Below, in pieces: positions 48,578 to 60,254 of a stretch of 64,000 bases of DNA. The position numbers and the translations under genes were made by a program. How positions within the stretch are numbered: position 1 is the stretch's first letter; each line of letters begins with the position of its first letter. Below the pieces are notes generated by a model. That model did not search any database. It was not told the DNA's origin and worked only from the letters and a program-made list of their open reading frames with translations. The stretch is taken from the NCBI GenBank assembly GCA_003254905.1, contig QANU01011901.1, positions 234,722 to 298,721 on the forward strand, in the 5' to 3' direction. Source of the DNA: Nissolia schottii. Taxonomy: Eukaryota; Streptophyta; Magnoliopsida; Fabales; Fabaceae.

Positions 48578-49101
48578 GAATCAAAATTAACCCTAGAGAA
48601 ACTTGAAGAATTGCTCCAAGAAAGACACAACAAAAATTTAAAAAAATAAAAATAAAAATCCAATTCCAACCCCACCGGCAGAAAACACATCAGCTGGTAA
48701 CAAAACACGAAAAGCTAACACCCCAGAAGCTCAAAATTGAAACTTGCTGAAGCATTTTGACAAAAGCATGAATTTTTACATGGGAAAACAGAACAGAGGG
48801 TAAGAATGAAGAGAAGGGTTTGAAGAGGAATATGAGGAAGGGGAGAGAGAGGATGGAGGGGAGGGGGCCTTAAAAAGGGGACAAAGGTGGGAAATTAGGG
48901 AAAAGATTAGGAAAAAGTCTGATGATGATATGAAATCGAGGTGTTTCTGTTTTGTGTGTGCTGTGACTGCTTAGACTCAGACTAGGACAGAGACTCTGTA
49001 GCACACAAAACAATCTCACAATCTGTTAGGTTTTGTTGTTATTTTTTTTTTTTTTTGTAACAACATTGACATCATGATCATCACGCCCATGGTATCATGG
49101 G
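48578..49101 (-). promoter_or_regulatory. Leader and promoter region of the SPL gene
   Basis: This region includes a purine-rich stretch (gggagagagaggatggagggg near 48840), which is a ct-rich leader in the sense direction and typical of plant 5' UTRs. The start of transcription cannot be fixed. It ends at the second assembly gap. Confidence 0.4.
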
Positions 49102-49179
49102 NNNNNNNNNNNNNNNNNNNNNNNNNNNNNNNNNNNNNNNNNNNNNNNNNNNNNNNNNNNNNNNNNNNNNNNNNNNNNN
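49102..49179. other. Assembly gap (78 N)
   Basis: A run of N with a poly(A) tract on its right edge. It lies upstream of the SPL gene and interrupts no visible coding sequence. Confidence 0.95.
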
Positions 49180-51696
49180 AAAAAAAATCATTATATTTTT
49201 AGTTCAACACAATTTTTTTAAGTTACTATTTATCATTAGGCAAGGTGATATGTAAAACTTTGTGACCCTTCTCTCGCATGAACTGTCAAATGTAAATCTG
49301 CGTGAAGATAACGAATAGATTCTGTTGGAAAATAAAATTCTCTCACTCAAGTAGAAAAATGGATAGGATTAGGACATGCGATGTTAAATTGACATACTTT
49401 GGTCAGTCATGTAATTGACCTCATTTCCTTACTCAACGGTAAAAGTTAAACATATTACTAAGTCACAATATAGGAACACATTGAATTTTCTCAAAAAATT
49501 TACGGACTAACTTTGTAATTTATTTATTTTTACATTTTAATGAACATATATAAAGTTGTGTTATATGTATAGCAATGTGTTGACCAGAATTTACGTAAGT
49601 ATGAAACAGTAACTCGTCAGAAAAAATGAAAAATCCATAAGCAGATTACCTTTTTCTTTCCTTACCAAAAAAAAAATTACTTTTTCCTTTTTTTTTTTTT
49701 TGGTCTTTTCTCTTAGCATTTTCCCTTACCAACCGCGGAACTTTTGTATCTCTGTGTATGCTATGTGGAGTGCAGGAATGAGTGCGTAGTATGAAAATGT
49801 GTCACTCCATTTCCATTTTATTACTTTTTCAGTACCAGGAAAGGTCAAAAGTGGTATATTAAATAAAATAATACTTTATTTTTTATGTGATGTGATGTTA
49901 ATTTAAATTCTTTTATACGGTCCAGACCAAAAAACTTTATTAAGCCATCTGATTAAATATTATTATATTGTAAAAGATATCTAATTTTTATTTTATATAT
50001 TTTATTATTCTTCTTTAAATAAATTGTCACCCAATAGAAAAATTATAACTATCTAATAATGTTTTTAAAAATATCAGTATTTAGTATTTTCTTTATATTT
50101 TACCACACATAAATTAATTTTTTTTAAATAGATATATTTTTTGGTCAAACGCATAAGTGTCATTTAGTAAAAGTCAAACTTAGTCTATTTAATTTACCCC
50201 TTAACTTAGGATTAAGTAAGATGTTGCTTAATTGACACCACACATAAATTAGTTAATGTCTCAGGATGTGGTGTTCATGGAGAAAGGTCTACCAGTAAAC
50301 ATAAACGCTTTAACATAACCTGGATTATATTATGGATACAAGCAGTTAGTAATGGAATTTCACCCCAAATTCAAAGTACTAGGAGTAGTTAATAGATTCA
50401 CACAAGTACTCATGACTCATCATCAATGGGCTCAACAAAATTAAAAATTAATAATGGTTTGTGTCTAGCCAAGGACAGTGGCATGTGAAAGCTACGGATG
50501 TTAATGTGGGTCTGACTGAGCAATATAGGTCGAGAGAAAACTTGGAAAGATGGGTGTTCAAATTAAGATGACACAACATCCACTAAGATAAAATCATAAA
50601 ATCCTACAAAGAATTTAAATTTCTGAGTTCCACTCTCAATTGGTAAGGAAAGGATTTAAGTGCTGGGATGTGGGGGAAGCCCACCACAATGCTATATGGA
50701 TGGATGGACCATCTCTTTTGTCACCATTCTCCCCAAGAAAAATGAAACTGATAGAGAGGGAAAAATATATTCTAAGCACCCATGCCAAAACGTGTATTTA
50801 TAATTATGAAACTTAGGATTCACAAATGGCTTTAAAGTTTTTTTATATTTTAAATTTTCTGGATTTGGTTCGTTATTTATTTACCTGGGTGAGAGGTGTA
50901 TTATTTGAGTCTTTGGTGGAGAATGGTTTAATTCTACTTATATTCATGCAACATCAATCAATACTCAAATAATTTGTTATCATTATAAATTGTGACGGAG
51001 AAATAAGTGAGTAGAGTCTATTGTCATCTCTTTCTCGCTATTAAAATTGAATGTCACTTATTTATTTGTTATGTATATAATTATAACATGTTTTTTTAAG
51101 ATACAAATATCATATATTTTTTAGAATAACTAATTGTGCATCAAAAATATATTACAAAGTAAGGACACGTCCTAAAAAGTTCTTTTTTTTAGGTTAGGAT
51201 GTGTCTCTATCTCTTTCAATACTTATAAATATGCTTACCTATGACTCACCAATGAAAAAACTCAAAAACCAAATCCAAATTATGATAATACAAAAATGAA
51301 AATTTGACTAAATAAACTAACCCATTATGGCGGTGGGACTGAGAGGTTGGGGGCGGAGGTACGGCGGTGGTGGGATGGAAATAGAATGGGGGTGGGGCTG
51401 TGGTGGGATGAGGGTGGGGTTGTTCAATTACTTTTGTTGAAGGTGTACCTTTAACATTTAACATATGATTCAATTATTATCTTTTTCTTTTGGACCGTTG
51501 GATTGTAAAAAATTTAATGCGTAATTATTGTTATTTTTCTCTAAGAGTATATGTGGTTTAGTTTTTTAAATGTGAGGGATCGTGGGATGAATTTTATTTT
51601 TAAGGACTAATTTGTTTGATAAAAAAAATGTTAGGGACTAAATTAGGATTTATTAAAAAAATGTAATTTTACATAAGATGTTTATTAAAAAAAATA
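49180..51696. other. Intergenic
   Basis: AT-rich. The G-rich patch at 51330-51430 gives a proline-rich open frame on the minus strand that looks like low complexity. No gene is supported. Confidence 0.4.
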
Positions 51697-51775
51697 AACT
51701 TATTTTAAGTTGAGTGAAACTCAAACCCAAGACCTGTGCTATTCACAACAATGTTATATCCACTAGACTGGCATT
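51697..51775 (-). mobile_element. tRNA-related SINE-like fragment
   Basis: On the minus strand the stretch reads gccagtctagtggatataac, about 25 nt of spacer, then ggtcttgggtttgagtttc. These resemble the A box (tagtgg type) and B box (ggtttgagtttc for GGTTCGANNCC) of a tRNA-derived promoter at about the right spacing. A T-rich run follows. The fold is not a normal tRNA, so a SINE head or tRNA relic is the better reading. Confidence 0.35.
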
Positions 51776-51913
51776 ACTTTTTGCAATATTTTATGCAATC
51801 ATATTTATTAATATAATTTTATTGTTTAATTTTTCATTTTAAATAAACTCTAATCTAAAGAGTCCCTATGACTCTCCCACACTCACCCTCTCATCTTATC
51901 TGAATAATATGTG

Positions 51914-52068
51914 AGAGTTTTGCTAGCATTTTCTTTTTTATTTTTTGTTGGTCAAATGTCATATATCAGTGATAGACCACAAGTCTGATAAAAAAAATAC
52001 ACAAGCAGATCTGATATATGACATTTTACTAATAAAAAACAAAAAAGAAAATACTCTGCTAGAAAACA
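51914..52068. mobile_element. Long hairpin / foldback MITE
   Basis: The left arm (gttttgctagcattttcttt...gtcaaatgtcatatatcag) is the imperfect reverse complement of the right arm (ctgatatatgacattttact...gaaaatactctgctagaaaac). The arms are about 60 bp, separated by a loop of about 25 bp. Most bases pair. It has no coding capacity. It could be a foldback MITE or a hairpin-RNA locus; the sequence alone does not decide. Confidence 0.7.
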
Positions 52069-52932
52069 AAAATCAATTAAACTACATAGTGATCTAAAGT
52101 TGTTTTGGCACATGACCACAAGATCTAATTATCCAGGGTATATAATTCTAAGAATCTGTCCTTCCGAATCCTAGAGTGACATTTGATCAATTGATTCACA
52201 GTTCCTAATGGGATTAGTAGAAGAGGAGGAAAACGAGAGGTAAAAAGAGATGAAATCCTTAACTAAAACCTCGTTAATCTCTTGGTCACTTAATAACAGG
52301 ATATATATCGCTTGAGTTACAACGTATCAGCCGACATATAACATTTCATGCCCCGAAATTTCGGTATGGATTGATCCTCTAGTACTCTTTTAACAAAAAG
52401 TTAGTATAAGATGCTTATTGGTTTTGGCCCCTTTCTCCCTCCCTTTAATTGCAAGCCAGCAGGTCCATTCCAATATTTCAGTATTATTGCATTAAATGTA
52501 GGTTCCAATCAAACGTTTGTACATTGTCCTGTGAGGGGAATAAGAAACGTTTAGCTGAGGGTTCCTCACATACCCATAATTCCCACCCACCAAAGTCTCC
52601 TCCAAGAAGATTTTTTTTTTGAAGTTGTATTTGGTATGAGAATACTTTAGAAAAATAGAGACATAAAAATAAAGATAAAGAATTTTTTGTCTTTCTAAAT
52701 TTTGATTTTTTATTTTTTTAGACAAAAATTTTGTCCCTTTTCTCATAATTTTAGTGAGATAAAAAAATATAAAAAAAGTTCATCTCTATGTCTATGTCTC
52801 CCTCTCTGGTCCATGGTACTAAAAGTAAAGTAATAGGAAGAAGGTGATTGCATTGTAAATGGGGTTTGCATAAAAAGCACAACATAATATAGTAGCCAAG
52901 CCAAAGCAATGGAGAATCCAAGTATAACAGTT

Positions 52933-52966
<34 letters not shown>

Positions 52967-54289
52967 ACAAATATGGTCCCCAAAACAGACCAAATGGTTG
53001 GCACTCCTCATGTGATTGGTATGGACAAACTACACTCCCCTCTTTCCTCACGTGGGCCCAACTTTTTCTCCTAACAAGCTTTTTCTTTCCTTGAGAAATG
53101 TTTGACATACTTATTTTATGTAATACGTTGCGGCGACTCACTCACATTGTCTAAAATTGAATGAGGTATAAATTTAATTTTAATATAAGTTGATGTAGTG
53201 TCTAAGAAAGAATGGATACAAATATCACGTATTCTTTCTCTTTCCCTTTCATTTTCATTTCTTTGTGTCCTTAAATAAACCAAAAGCTAGTCCATACGTG
53301 TCTGCTGAATACCGCTTGTGGTCAAACTAAGTTAGTTCTGAGTTTGTTTTTTGGGTTTGAAAGAATCCAAACCATGATTTGAAGTATATAATTTGAGTTT
53401 CAACTCATTTTAATATTCTTAACAAGATTATTCTCAATTATATTTTAACATAACTTTTAGCCTTGAACTATATTATATCTTGAGCTCAAGTGAATAAAAG
53501 TTGATTTCCTGTTTTATTCAAGCCATAATTTAGTTATTATAAACAGTGTGAAAATGAATATTTTCATATTAATTTTTCACACATATAATTTCACCATTAC
53601 TTTTTTTATGTCACATATAATATATAAGTCACATCTTTTAAATTAATGATATAAATTATACAAGATAAAGTCATACAAAAAATTAACATAAAATATTCAT
53701 GTACAAACGGAACACAACCTATAAAAAAGGTGCTTTAATTTCCCCTGTTATGAGGATTTTTTCATAGCCGTTGAATATATACTTTTTCCCCAGCAGGATC
53801 AACATATGTTCCATTTCAATTTGATTGTCTAAAGCAGAAAAGGTAAATCTTACTAGTAATGATTCATGCACAATGACAGATTCTTTGCACAAAGATGGGA
53901 ATTAAAAGGTGAATTTACCAAAGGTTATTAAAAAAAAAAACTTTACAAAATTGTCTTGGAATAATTGTACGATAAAAACATTTTCTCAAATTTCAGAGTC
54001 CTATAGAAGAATTTCATCACTTTCAATCTCAACCTCCAAAAGTGACCCCTGCCAACTTTGAAAACGTGAAAAATCTGCATCCCACGGAGAAGTGGATACA
54101 TCATCAGAGAGACAGATCATATCTCTACACATTTTGAAGAATCAAACCATGTCCATATTCATGTGTATATAATATATATCAACCATATCTAATTTTAACA
54201 CATGGAAGTATATATGATCTTAAAATTAATGGCATAGAAAATAATGTTTCTTTTAATTCTTTAACAAACACACAGGAGAGTACTGTATA

Positions 54290-54291
<2 letters not shown>
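52069..54291. other. Intergenic with a (TA)n microsatellite
   Basis: AT-rich. A pure ta run of about 28 bp lies at 52936-52964. Short minus-strand open frames through it are artefacts of the repeat. No gene is supported. Confidence 0.45.
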
Positions 54292-54333
<42 letters not shown>

Positions 54334-54347
54334 GCGTGTGCGCGTGC
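54292..54347. repeat. (TA)n followed by alternating purine-pyrimidine CG tract
   Basis: About 39 bp of ta repeats continue without a break into cacgcgtgtgcgcgtgcat. The whole stretch alternates purine and pyrimidine, a composition able to form cruciform or left-handed DNA. Confidence 0.9.
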
Positions 54348-54896
54348 ATACCTTCTATCTCAAGTTTAAGATTACAAAAGAAAACTTTTTAAGCTTTGTT
54401 TGATATTCTGATTCCACGTGTGAATTGAATTGATTCATGTTTTATTTGATATGTTTTATGCGGCATCAAAGTTTCATGTTTAGAGTCACCCAAAAAATGA
54501 AAAAAATAAAATGTTTATTCAAAGTCAAACAATTTCCTTTAATTGATTTTGTGCATGTTTAGTAGCCGCTTATTTCTTAAACATAATCATTTATTTTTAA
54601 AATTATTTCAGAAAACTTTTAATTATAAGCCATTTTACGTTCTAATTAAATTAGTCCAAACACGTACTTAATGGAAGGGTAACTAGAATTCCTGTGGTCA
54701 AAGATCAGATTGTGAATGTGAACCTCTTAAGATGCCTTTTGAATTTTCTCGGTGCTATGTTCGCGTTAAGAGAGCAAGATGTAGTCTCACTAGTTAAACT
54801 TTCAATCGTCCTACAAAACATCAATAAATAAAAGAATTGTTATCTTGTAGTAACAAAATATAAAATCATCGTAGATGCTACTATTGAGTTAATAAA

Positions 54897-55090
54897 ATAC
54901 TACTCCTTCCGTTTAGATGTCACATTTTATCTAATTTTTTTTAAAATTAATTGTCATTTTTCAATTATACCATTATTTATTGTGAATTTTCTACTATTAT
55001 ATTAATTATATAATAATTTTTTATAATAATCCATCCCATTAATTGAATGATAATTTAATCTAAACACTTGATGTTTTCTTTAAGTATGTG
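54897..55090. mobile_element. Possible Mariner-type MITE end
   Basis: The left edge actactccttccgtttag is the typical 'ctcc-tccgt' terminus of plant Mariner/Stowaway MITEs, and an AT-rich body follows. The right end is not clear. Confidence 0.3.
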
Positions 55091-56229
55091 CAAATTAATT
55101 TATTTAAAATTTTTACTAACAAGTATTCATAATGTTTTTTTTATAGAAAACATAAGCTTTTTAAAATTTCAATGCAATGAAGGTGTAATATATATTTTGC
55201 ATAAATATCAAACTTTTTTTATAATTTTTTAACAAGTGCCCTTAATAATTTTTTTTAATTTGTGTGTATTTTTTAAAGAAAATAATAGATTAGGACTTTA
55301 TACACGTTGACCCTATAAATTAGAGGGTTATTAATTGTTTTGTTTAACATATCGTCATTCTCGTATCCTCATTCTCATTGTTTGGGAATCTGAACTAGAA
55401 TTGGACGATATTCAACATTTTTTCCCCTTCCATTAGAAGAGCAAATTTATAAGATTCCAAAAACGTGAATCACATTTCAAATTCTAATTAGAGAAGTATT
55501 CACGTTTAATATCTGATTGCGCTTCACATAAGAGTATCTCTAATAAAAAATACATGTATGAAACAAAATAATAATAATAATAATCGAGAGTTATTTTTTT
55601 TTTTAAATAATAATAATATACATGCAGGATCTCAGTAAACATTTTGAGAGTCAAATTAGATGTGGAAAGAAGTGTCACTTTTAATTTTAGGCACTTGTTG
55701 AACATGAATAGATAAATATTGACAATATGCAAGCGTGTGTCAGCAGTTGTCTAAAAGCTGCTGTTCATTTCTATTTTTTTTAATTAATTTGTGAAAAAAA
55801 ATAGAAAACTATATTTAATAATTTTAATATAATCATACTTATAAATGTTTAGATTCCACTAATAAATATGACTATTTTAAAATTGTCAAATATGATTAAC
55901 ACGATAACATTTTTTTTATTATAATCAATGAGACTAAAGTGCCTATTTGACACCATAACATTGCACTTTACAATGCAATCTACTCACTCAATTAGATTAG
56001 GATCATTTTGCTGGCATTATAAATTCTCATAGCATGTAATGTAAGTGTTCTTAATTGTAATGTATTAATAGTATAAATGTATAATTATCATTCAATCAAA
56101 TTTGATCATATTTTGGTTCTCACATAAACTACTTCAAAATTTTTGCAAATCAAATAATTTAATTGTGTAATGGTCTAAAAATATTTACAATGCCAATCTA
56201 CGGCCATTAAACTCATAAATTTAAGAGTT
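55091..56229. other. Intergenic
   Basis: AT-rich with several aat repeats (about 55570-55620). No gene is supported. Confidence 0.4.
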
Positions 56230-56589
56230 TTGCTACATGTACAACCATTGATACATCATGCATACACCTATATTAATATACGGTGGGCTATACAAAATAA
56301 CCACTCACTTCACTCACACTTTCACTTTCACTTACTCGCGTGTCAAACACACACGTATCGCAACCTTCCTACTTGCACTTTCTTGTCTCAAAAAAAAGGA
56401 TTGAAAAACAAAATCGTTTTGTTTTCTCTCTTCACTCTCGTCACTCTAGTCTCTCGTCTCTCTTTGCGATCTTTACTCTCATCTCTTTTCTGCTAACTCA
56501 TCGTGCTCTCTGCACAGAGATTTACCAAACCCAATTGAATATCACACAAGAAAACAAACACTGGTGAGTACATCAAACTGAGTTCGTTG

Positions 56590-57085
56590 TTTAGGGTTTG
56601 TTCAACGATCTTTGTTTTTCGAGAAAGTTAGTGAGTCATTTGTGTACAGATATGTATAATGTTTGTGCAATGTGCATGCTAAAGTTTGTGCACCGTGTGT
56701 ATGAGTTGCTTGCATCCCACGTTATTTATATTTTGACTTCTTATCTTTAAAGTTTTTGCATCTGTAGTGTACTGTAGTATTGGTATTAGGGTTTGTTTGT
56801 CAATTTACTACCCGTCCACCTTTCTTCGGGTTTTATTCGAGTTCATGTGGTTTAAAGAACGATTTATCAACAATCTTCATTTTTCAAGAAAGTTGGCGAG
56901 TCATTTGTGTATGGATATGTATAATGTTTGTGCCCTATGTATGCTAAAGTTTGTGCACTTTGTGTATTAGTTGCTTGCATCCCACATTTGGACTATTCTG
57001 ACTTCTTATCTCTAAAGTTTGTGCATCTTTGTTGTAATGTTTGTGCATCTGTCATGTAATGTTTGTGCACTCTTGCTTGTGTTGT
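56590..57085 (+). repeat. Tandem duplication (about 265 bp) with 'gtttgtgca' motif copies
   Basis: The block 'gagaaagttagtgagtcatttgtgta...atgtataatgtttgtgc...gttgcttgcatcccac...gacttcttatct' is present at about 56621 and again at 56886. Within and after it the 9-mer gtttgtgca recurs irregularly. The block lies in what looks like a leader intron. Confidence 0.75.
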
Positions 57086-57162
57086 TTGGGTTTATGGTCA
57101 CTCATTTTTTGTTAAAAGCTTTTGAATTAAATTCGTGATGTTAATTATTCATTGCTATAGAA

Positions 57163-57535
57163 ATGGCTCCTCTACGATCACTCAAAAGGACAGTTGTTGC
57201 TAAGGACGCTGGCAAAAAGGCTTCACACAAGCCAACACCGGTGCAAACTTTGGCATTAATAGATAGCACCCGCGATGAAATGGAGAGCAGAAAGGTATGC
57301 ACAAACTAAGCTTTATCCATCTAATCCATTTAAGTATGTGTAATTGTCTTGACACCATATATTGTTTTAATTTGCGCAGTGCAAAATTGATGGAGAGAAT
57401 GGAGACAAGTTAAATATGGACAAAGAAGCACAATGTTCGGATGTTACTGGATTGAAGCCAGATGAGTTGGAACAAACTTGTGACATGGATGTGGATTTGG
57501 ATGTAACGAAGAGACGTGCCCACCTAATGAAATAA
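57163..57535 (+). pseudogene. Small unrecognised two-exon gene inside the TIR element, decayed
   Basis: Exon 57163-57294 (MAPLRSLKRTVVAKDAGKKA...MESRK) ends at a good donor (aaag|gtatgc). Exon 57380-57535 follows a good acceptor (tttgcgcag) and ends ...RRAHLMK after 95 residues. A plausible leader-intron acceptor (tgctatag, ending at 57160) precedes the ATG. A second open stretch continues in another frame (CPPNEIMEEVHTEV... to about 57678), broken by a stop at 57598, which suggests a frameshift in a once longer acidic protein. The product is basic at the start and acidic later. I do not recognise it; it may be a captured host gene piece. Confidence 0.45.
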
Positions 57536-58290
57536 TGGAAGAAGTACATACTGAAGTTGATGTAACCTCAGATAATGCTGAGATGAATCTCATGGAATAA
57601 AAGAAAGATTCATCTGAATCTTCTCATGACTTGGTTAATGAGCAAGTTTCCACTGCTCAATTACCATCACAGTTTTGAAAGATGTGCAAAGATATGTTGT
57701 TGACATCAATGCTGTCAATGCAGAATTGTTTGTGGGAAAAGCTTGTTTGGATGCCAAATGAGCCTACAAGGGTAGTCCCAGCTGAGGAGTCATCTGGCTC
57801 GGATATCGAAGAGGTGTCGGGTCTAGACAAAGTTCCCCCTGGTAGAGATGGAAGGGAAGGCTCCAATTGAGTCAGTACATGGATGTCAGCACAATAGAGC
57901 TCCTTGGGGAAGGAGGAAAACGGGGGAAAAGGAGTCAGAAGCATTAGGGGGTAAGGGAAACATGTAATAATTTTGTAACCAATTGTTTTTTAAAGAATGT
58001 TGCTCTGTATATATTTTGTACATAAATACTAATCAACCCAATTGATTTTAAATGTTCGAAAAGTTATAGCTTCTGTTACATCAATCATGTGTTCATTTCA
58101 TTAAATGATCTAAGATCTTGTCTCATTCGTAATTGTTTGTAAAACATAATAGTAAAAAACACAGAAAATTGCCTGGGAATGCGTGATATTCTAAATGAGG
58201 AAAGTCTACTGTAACCCGTATAACTGTCATTGATTATGTATAATTTGGTGGTATATGTACGGGTGTATGTGTTTAGGATGTACACAAAAC

Positions 58291-59404
58291 ATTTATGTAA
58301 GTTTAATATCTTTTTGTGAATAACTTTATTTGCAACATGGAAATTACATTATCAGGGTAATCTCATACTACATTACAAATTAAGGATCAATAATTCAAAC
58401 GGAAAGTCTCTAATTAAGCATTGAAAATGCATCTTGTGGTTGGCTTGTTCAATGAATCTAGTACGAGTATTATTTTATACGCGTTGTTTGATTCGATGTC
58501 ATGCTGTTCAATTAATTAATTAACATTTTAGAAGTATGCAACAGAACAAAAAGAAATTCGCCGATATGCTACGATAGCTATAAGAAATAATAATTTATCA
58601 AATGACACAAAAATACTGAAAAAGTGTTTATTATATGAGAAATTCTACGTGACAATAAAAATATACAATTATATATGAACAACATATAAAATATAATAAG
58701 AAAATAAAATTATTGTATAATACAATAAGTATGTAAGGTCTATATATAATTAAAAGTTATTATATTTTATACCTTATTCATATTTTATGGTCTACTTTTA
58801 TTATTTATGTACCATAGCCCTTATTATATTGCTTTTGAAGTGGCCTGCACCACTAGCTCCAATTGATGTATGAGTAAATAATTTGGTAATGTTCATAAAA
58901 GAAAAAATTGGTAATGACTTTTGACTTGTAAGGATATTTCCTTTAAAAATTTAGAGTTGATGCTTAAAATATCTTTCCAATAGTCAGCTTAAATATTAAT
59001 CCTTTTAATTCAGGATACATAATAACATGGGTTATAATTTACACAACTTTCAAGAACTTATGCAAATGAGATTTAACCACGTCAATAAGAAATAATCATT
59101 ATAAAAAATTGAAACTACCACGCAATAGCACTCCATAATGTAAGCAATTGTGTAGCGTCGATGGAAGGACTTAACGTGATCATGTAGGTTGTATCTAGTA
59201 CTACAAAATTCTCACTTTAATTTGTTCCCTTTCAGTTGTAACTTGTTATTTAAAATTTGTTCAAAATTATTTGTAATTTGATTAGATTAAAAAGTAATTC
59301 TTTTGTTTTGTTTTAATTGTTTGTTTTTTATTTTTTAGAGTTTTAAAATATTTGTCAATTTATAATATTTAGGTGTAATTATTTTTTTTTCATTCATACC
59401 CTTA
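58291..59404. other. Intergenic
   Basis: AT-rich with no supported gene. The part from about 59270 may belong to the MITE that follows. Confidence 0.4.
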
Positions 59405-59582
59405 ATTATAGTGGAACATTTATTAGTATTATTGATTTGAAGAGAGTAATACTTATTCTGAAAATATAAATTTATTTTTTTATATAAGGATAATTTTGCC
59501 AATTCATACTATTTTATGCATTTACTAAATTTTTTTTGTTACTTTAATATATAGTGTTTGATTTTGAACTAAAACGGAACAC
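59405..59582. mobile_element. Mariner/Stowaway-type MITE relic (copy 2)
   Basis: tggaacatttattagtatta...gtgtttgattttgaactaaaacggaac runs parallel to 10425-10600 in the same orientation, with many point changes. The right edge has the 'aaaacgga' form typical of these MITEs. Confidence 0.45.
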
Positions 59583-59660
59583 ATAAAATATTAGATATCT
59601 ATTTTCAATTATATCCATATATCTCTAATTCTTCCATAACATTTAATGGTAATTTCTTAG

Positions 59661-60024
59661 CTACCCCATGGGGTAAATACCCCATGGTACTTAATTTATC
59701 CATTTTTTAAAATAATTTTTATAATTAAATTTATTAATTTTTGTTATCATTTTATGATATAATATGGCATATTAATAGATTATATGATCTAATATGACAA
59801 ATTAATATTTTTTAATATAATATGTGTTAAGAGGTGCATCATAGCTCAAATGGTTCGCAAATCTCTAAACCTCATATAAGTTGGATCTTCAATTATTTGA
59901 CTAATGAAAAATTTATTATAATTATATAAAACATAACATAATAACAAAAATTGATAAATTTAGTTGTAAAAATTATTATAAATAAATAAATTATGTACCA
60001 TAAGATATTTATCCCATAAAGTAG
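59661..60024. mobile_element. MITE with long terminal inverted repeats
   Basis: The first 95 bp or so (ctaccccatggggtaaatac...tttttgttatcattttatg) are roughly 80% identical to the reverse complement of the last 95 bp (cataacataataacaaaaat...ttatcccataaagtag). The middle of about 175 bp contains a tRNA-like patch (catagctcaaatggttcgca). It has no coding capacity, and the short target duplication is unclear. Confidence 0.75.
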
Positions 60025-60254
60025 TGATTTAAACCGTTTTTGATAAAAACAAGTTTAAAACATAAAATGCAAGATGATTGAGATGAGATTTTGGGTTTGT
60101 AAGCTTACTTTGGGAATAAAGGAAGGAAAATGGATGAATGGAAGTGACAAGGGGGTCTATGAGGGTTGGATTGTGAGAGGTGAATGACCTTGCCTCCCAA
60201 TCCAAGCCCTTGTGTTGGTGATTTTGCTTATGGAGCATGAGAACGAAGTGATTT
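60025..60254. other. Intergenic
   Basis: Short spacer with no supported gene. Confidence 0.4.

Larger units (their letters stand above)
56230..58290 (+). mobile_element. TIR DNA element with a small gene (family B, copy 2)
   Basis: The left end (acatgtacaacc...catgcatacacc) and the reversed right end (gtgtacatcctaaacacatacaccc) form an imperfect terminal inverted repeat. The same left end occurs at 61.85 kb. Inside, in order: a ct-rich leader (56420-56520), a donor-like ctg|gtgagt at 56564, a region with a tandem duplication of about 265 bp and many copies of the motif gtttgtgca (56580-57080), then a two-exon coding region. The superfamily is unknown, perhaps Mutator-like. No transposase is visible, so the element is non-autonomous. 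Confidence 0.6.

Noticed and set aside
51246-51473. Proline-rich 75-codon frame on the minus strand
   Set aside because: It comes from a G-rich simple-sequence patch (gggtgggg type) and has no domain or neighbours that support a gene.
52743-53141. 132-codon minus-strand frame through the TA microsatellite
   Set aside because: Its centre is an Ile-Tyr repeat translated from (ta)n; there is no conserved domain.
59835-59905. tRNA gene within the MITE
   Set aside because: Only an A-box-like patch is present; no acceptor stem, anticodon arm or proper B box can be formed.
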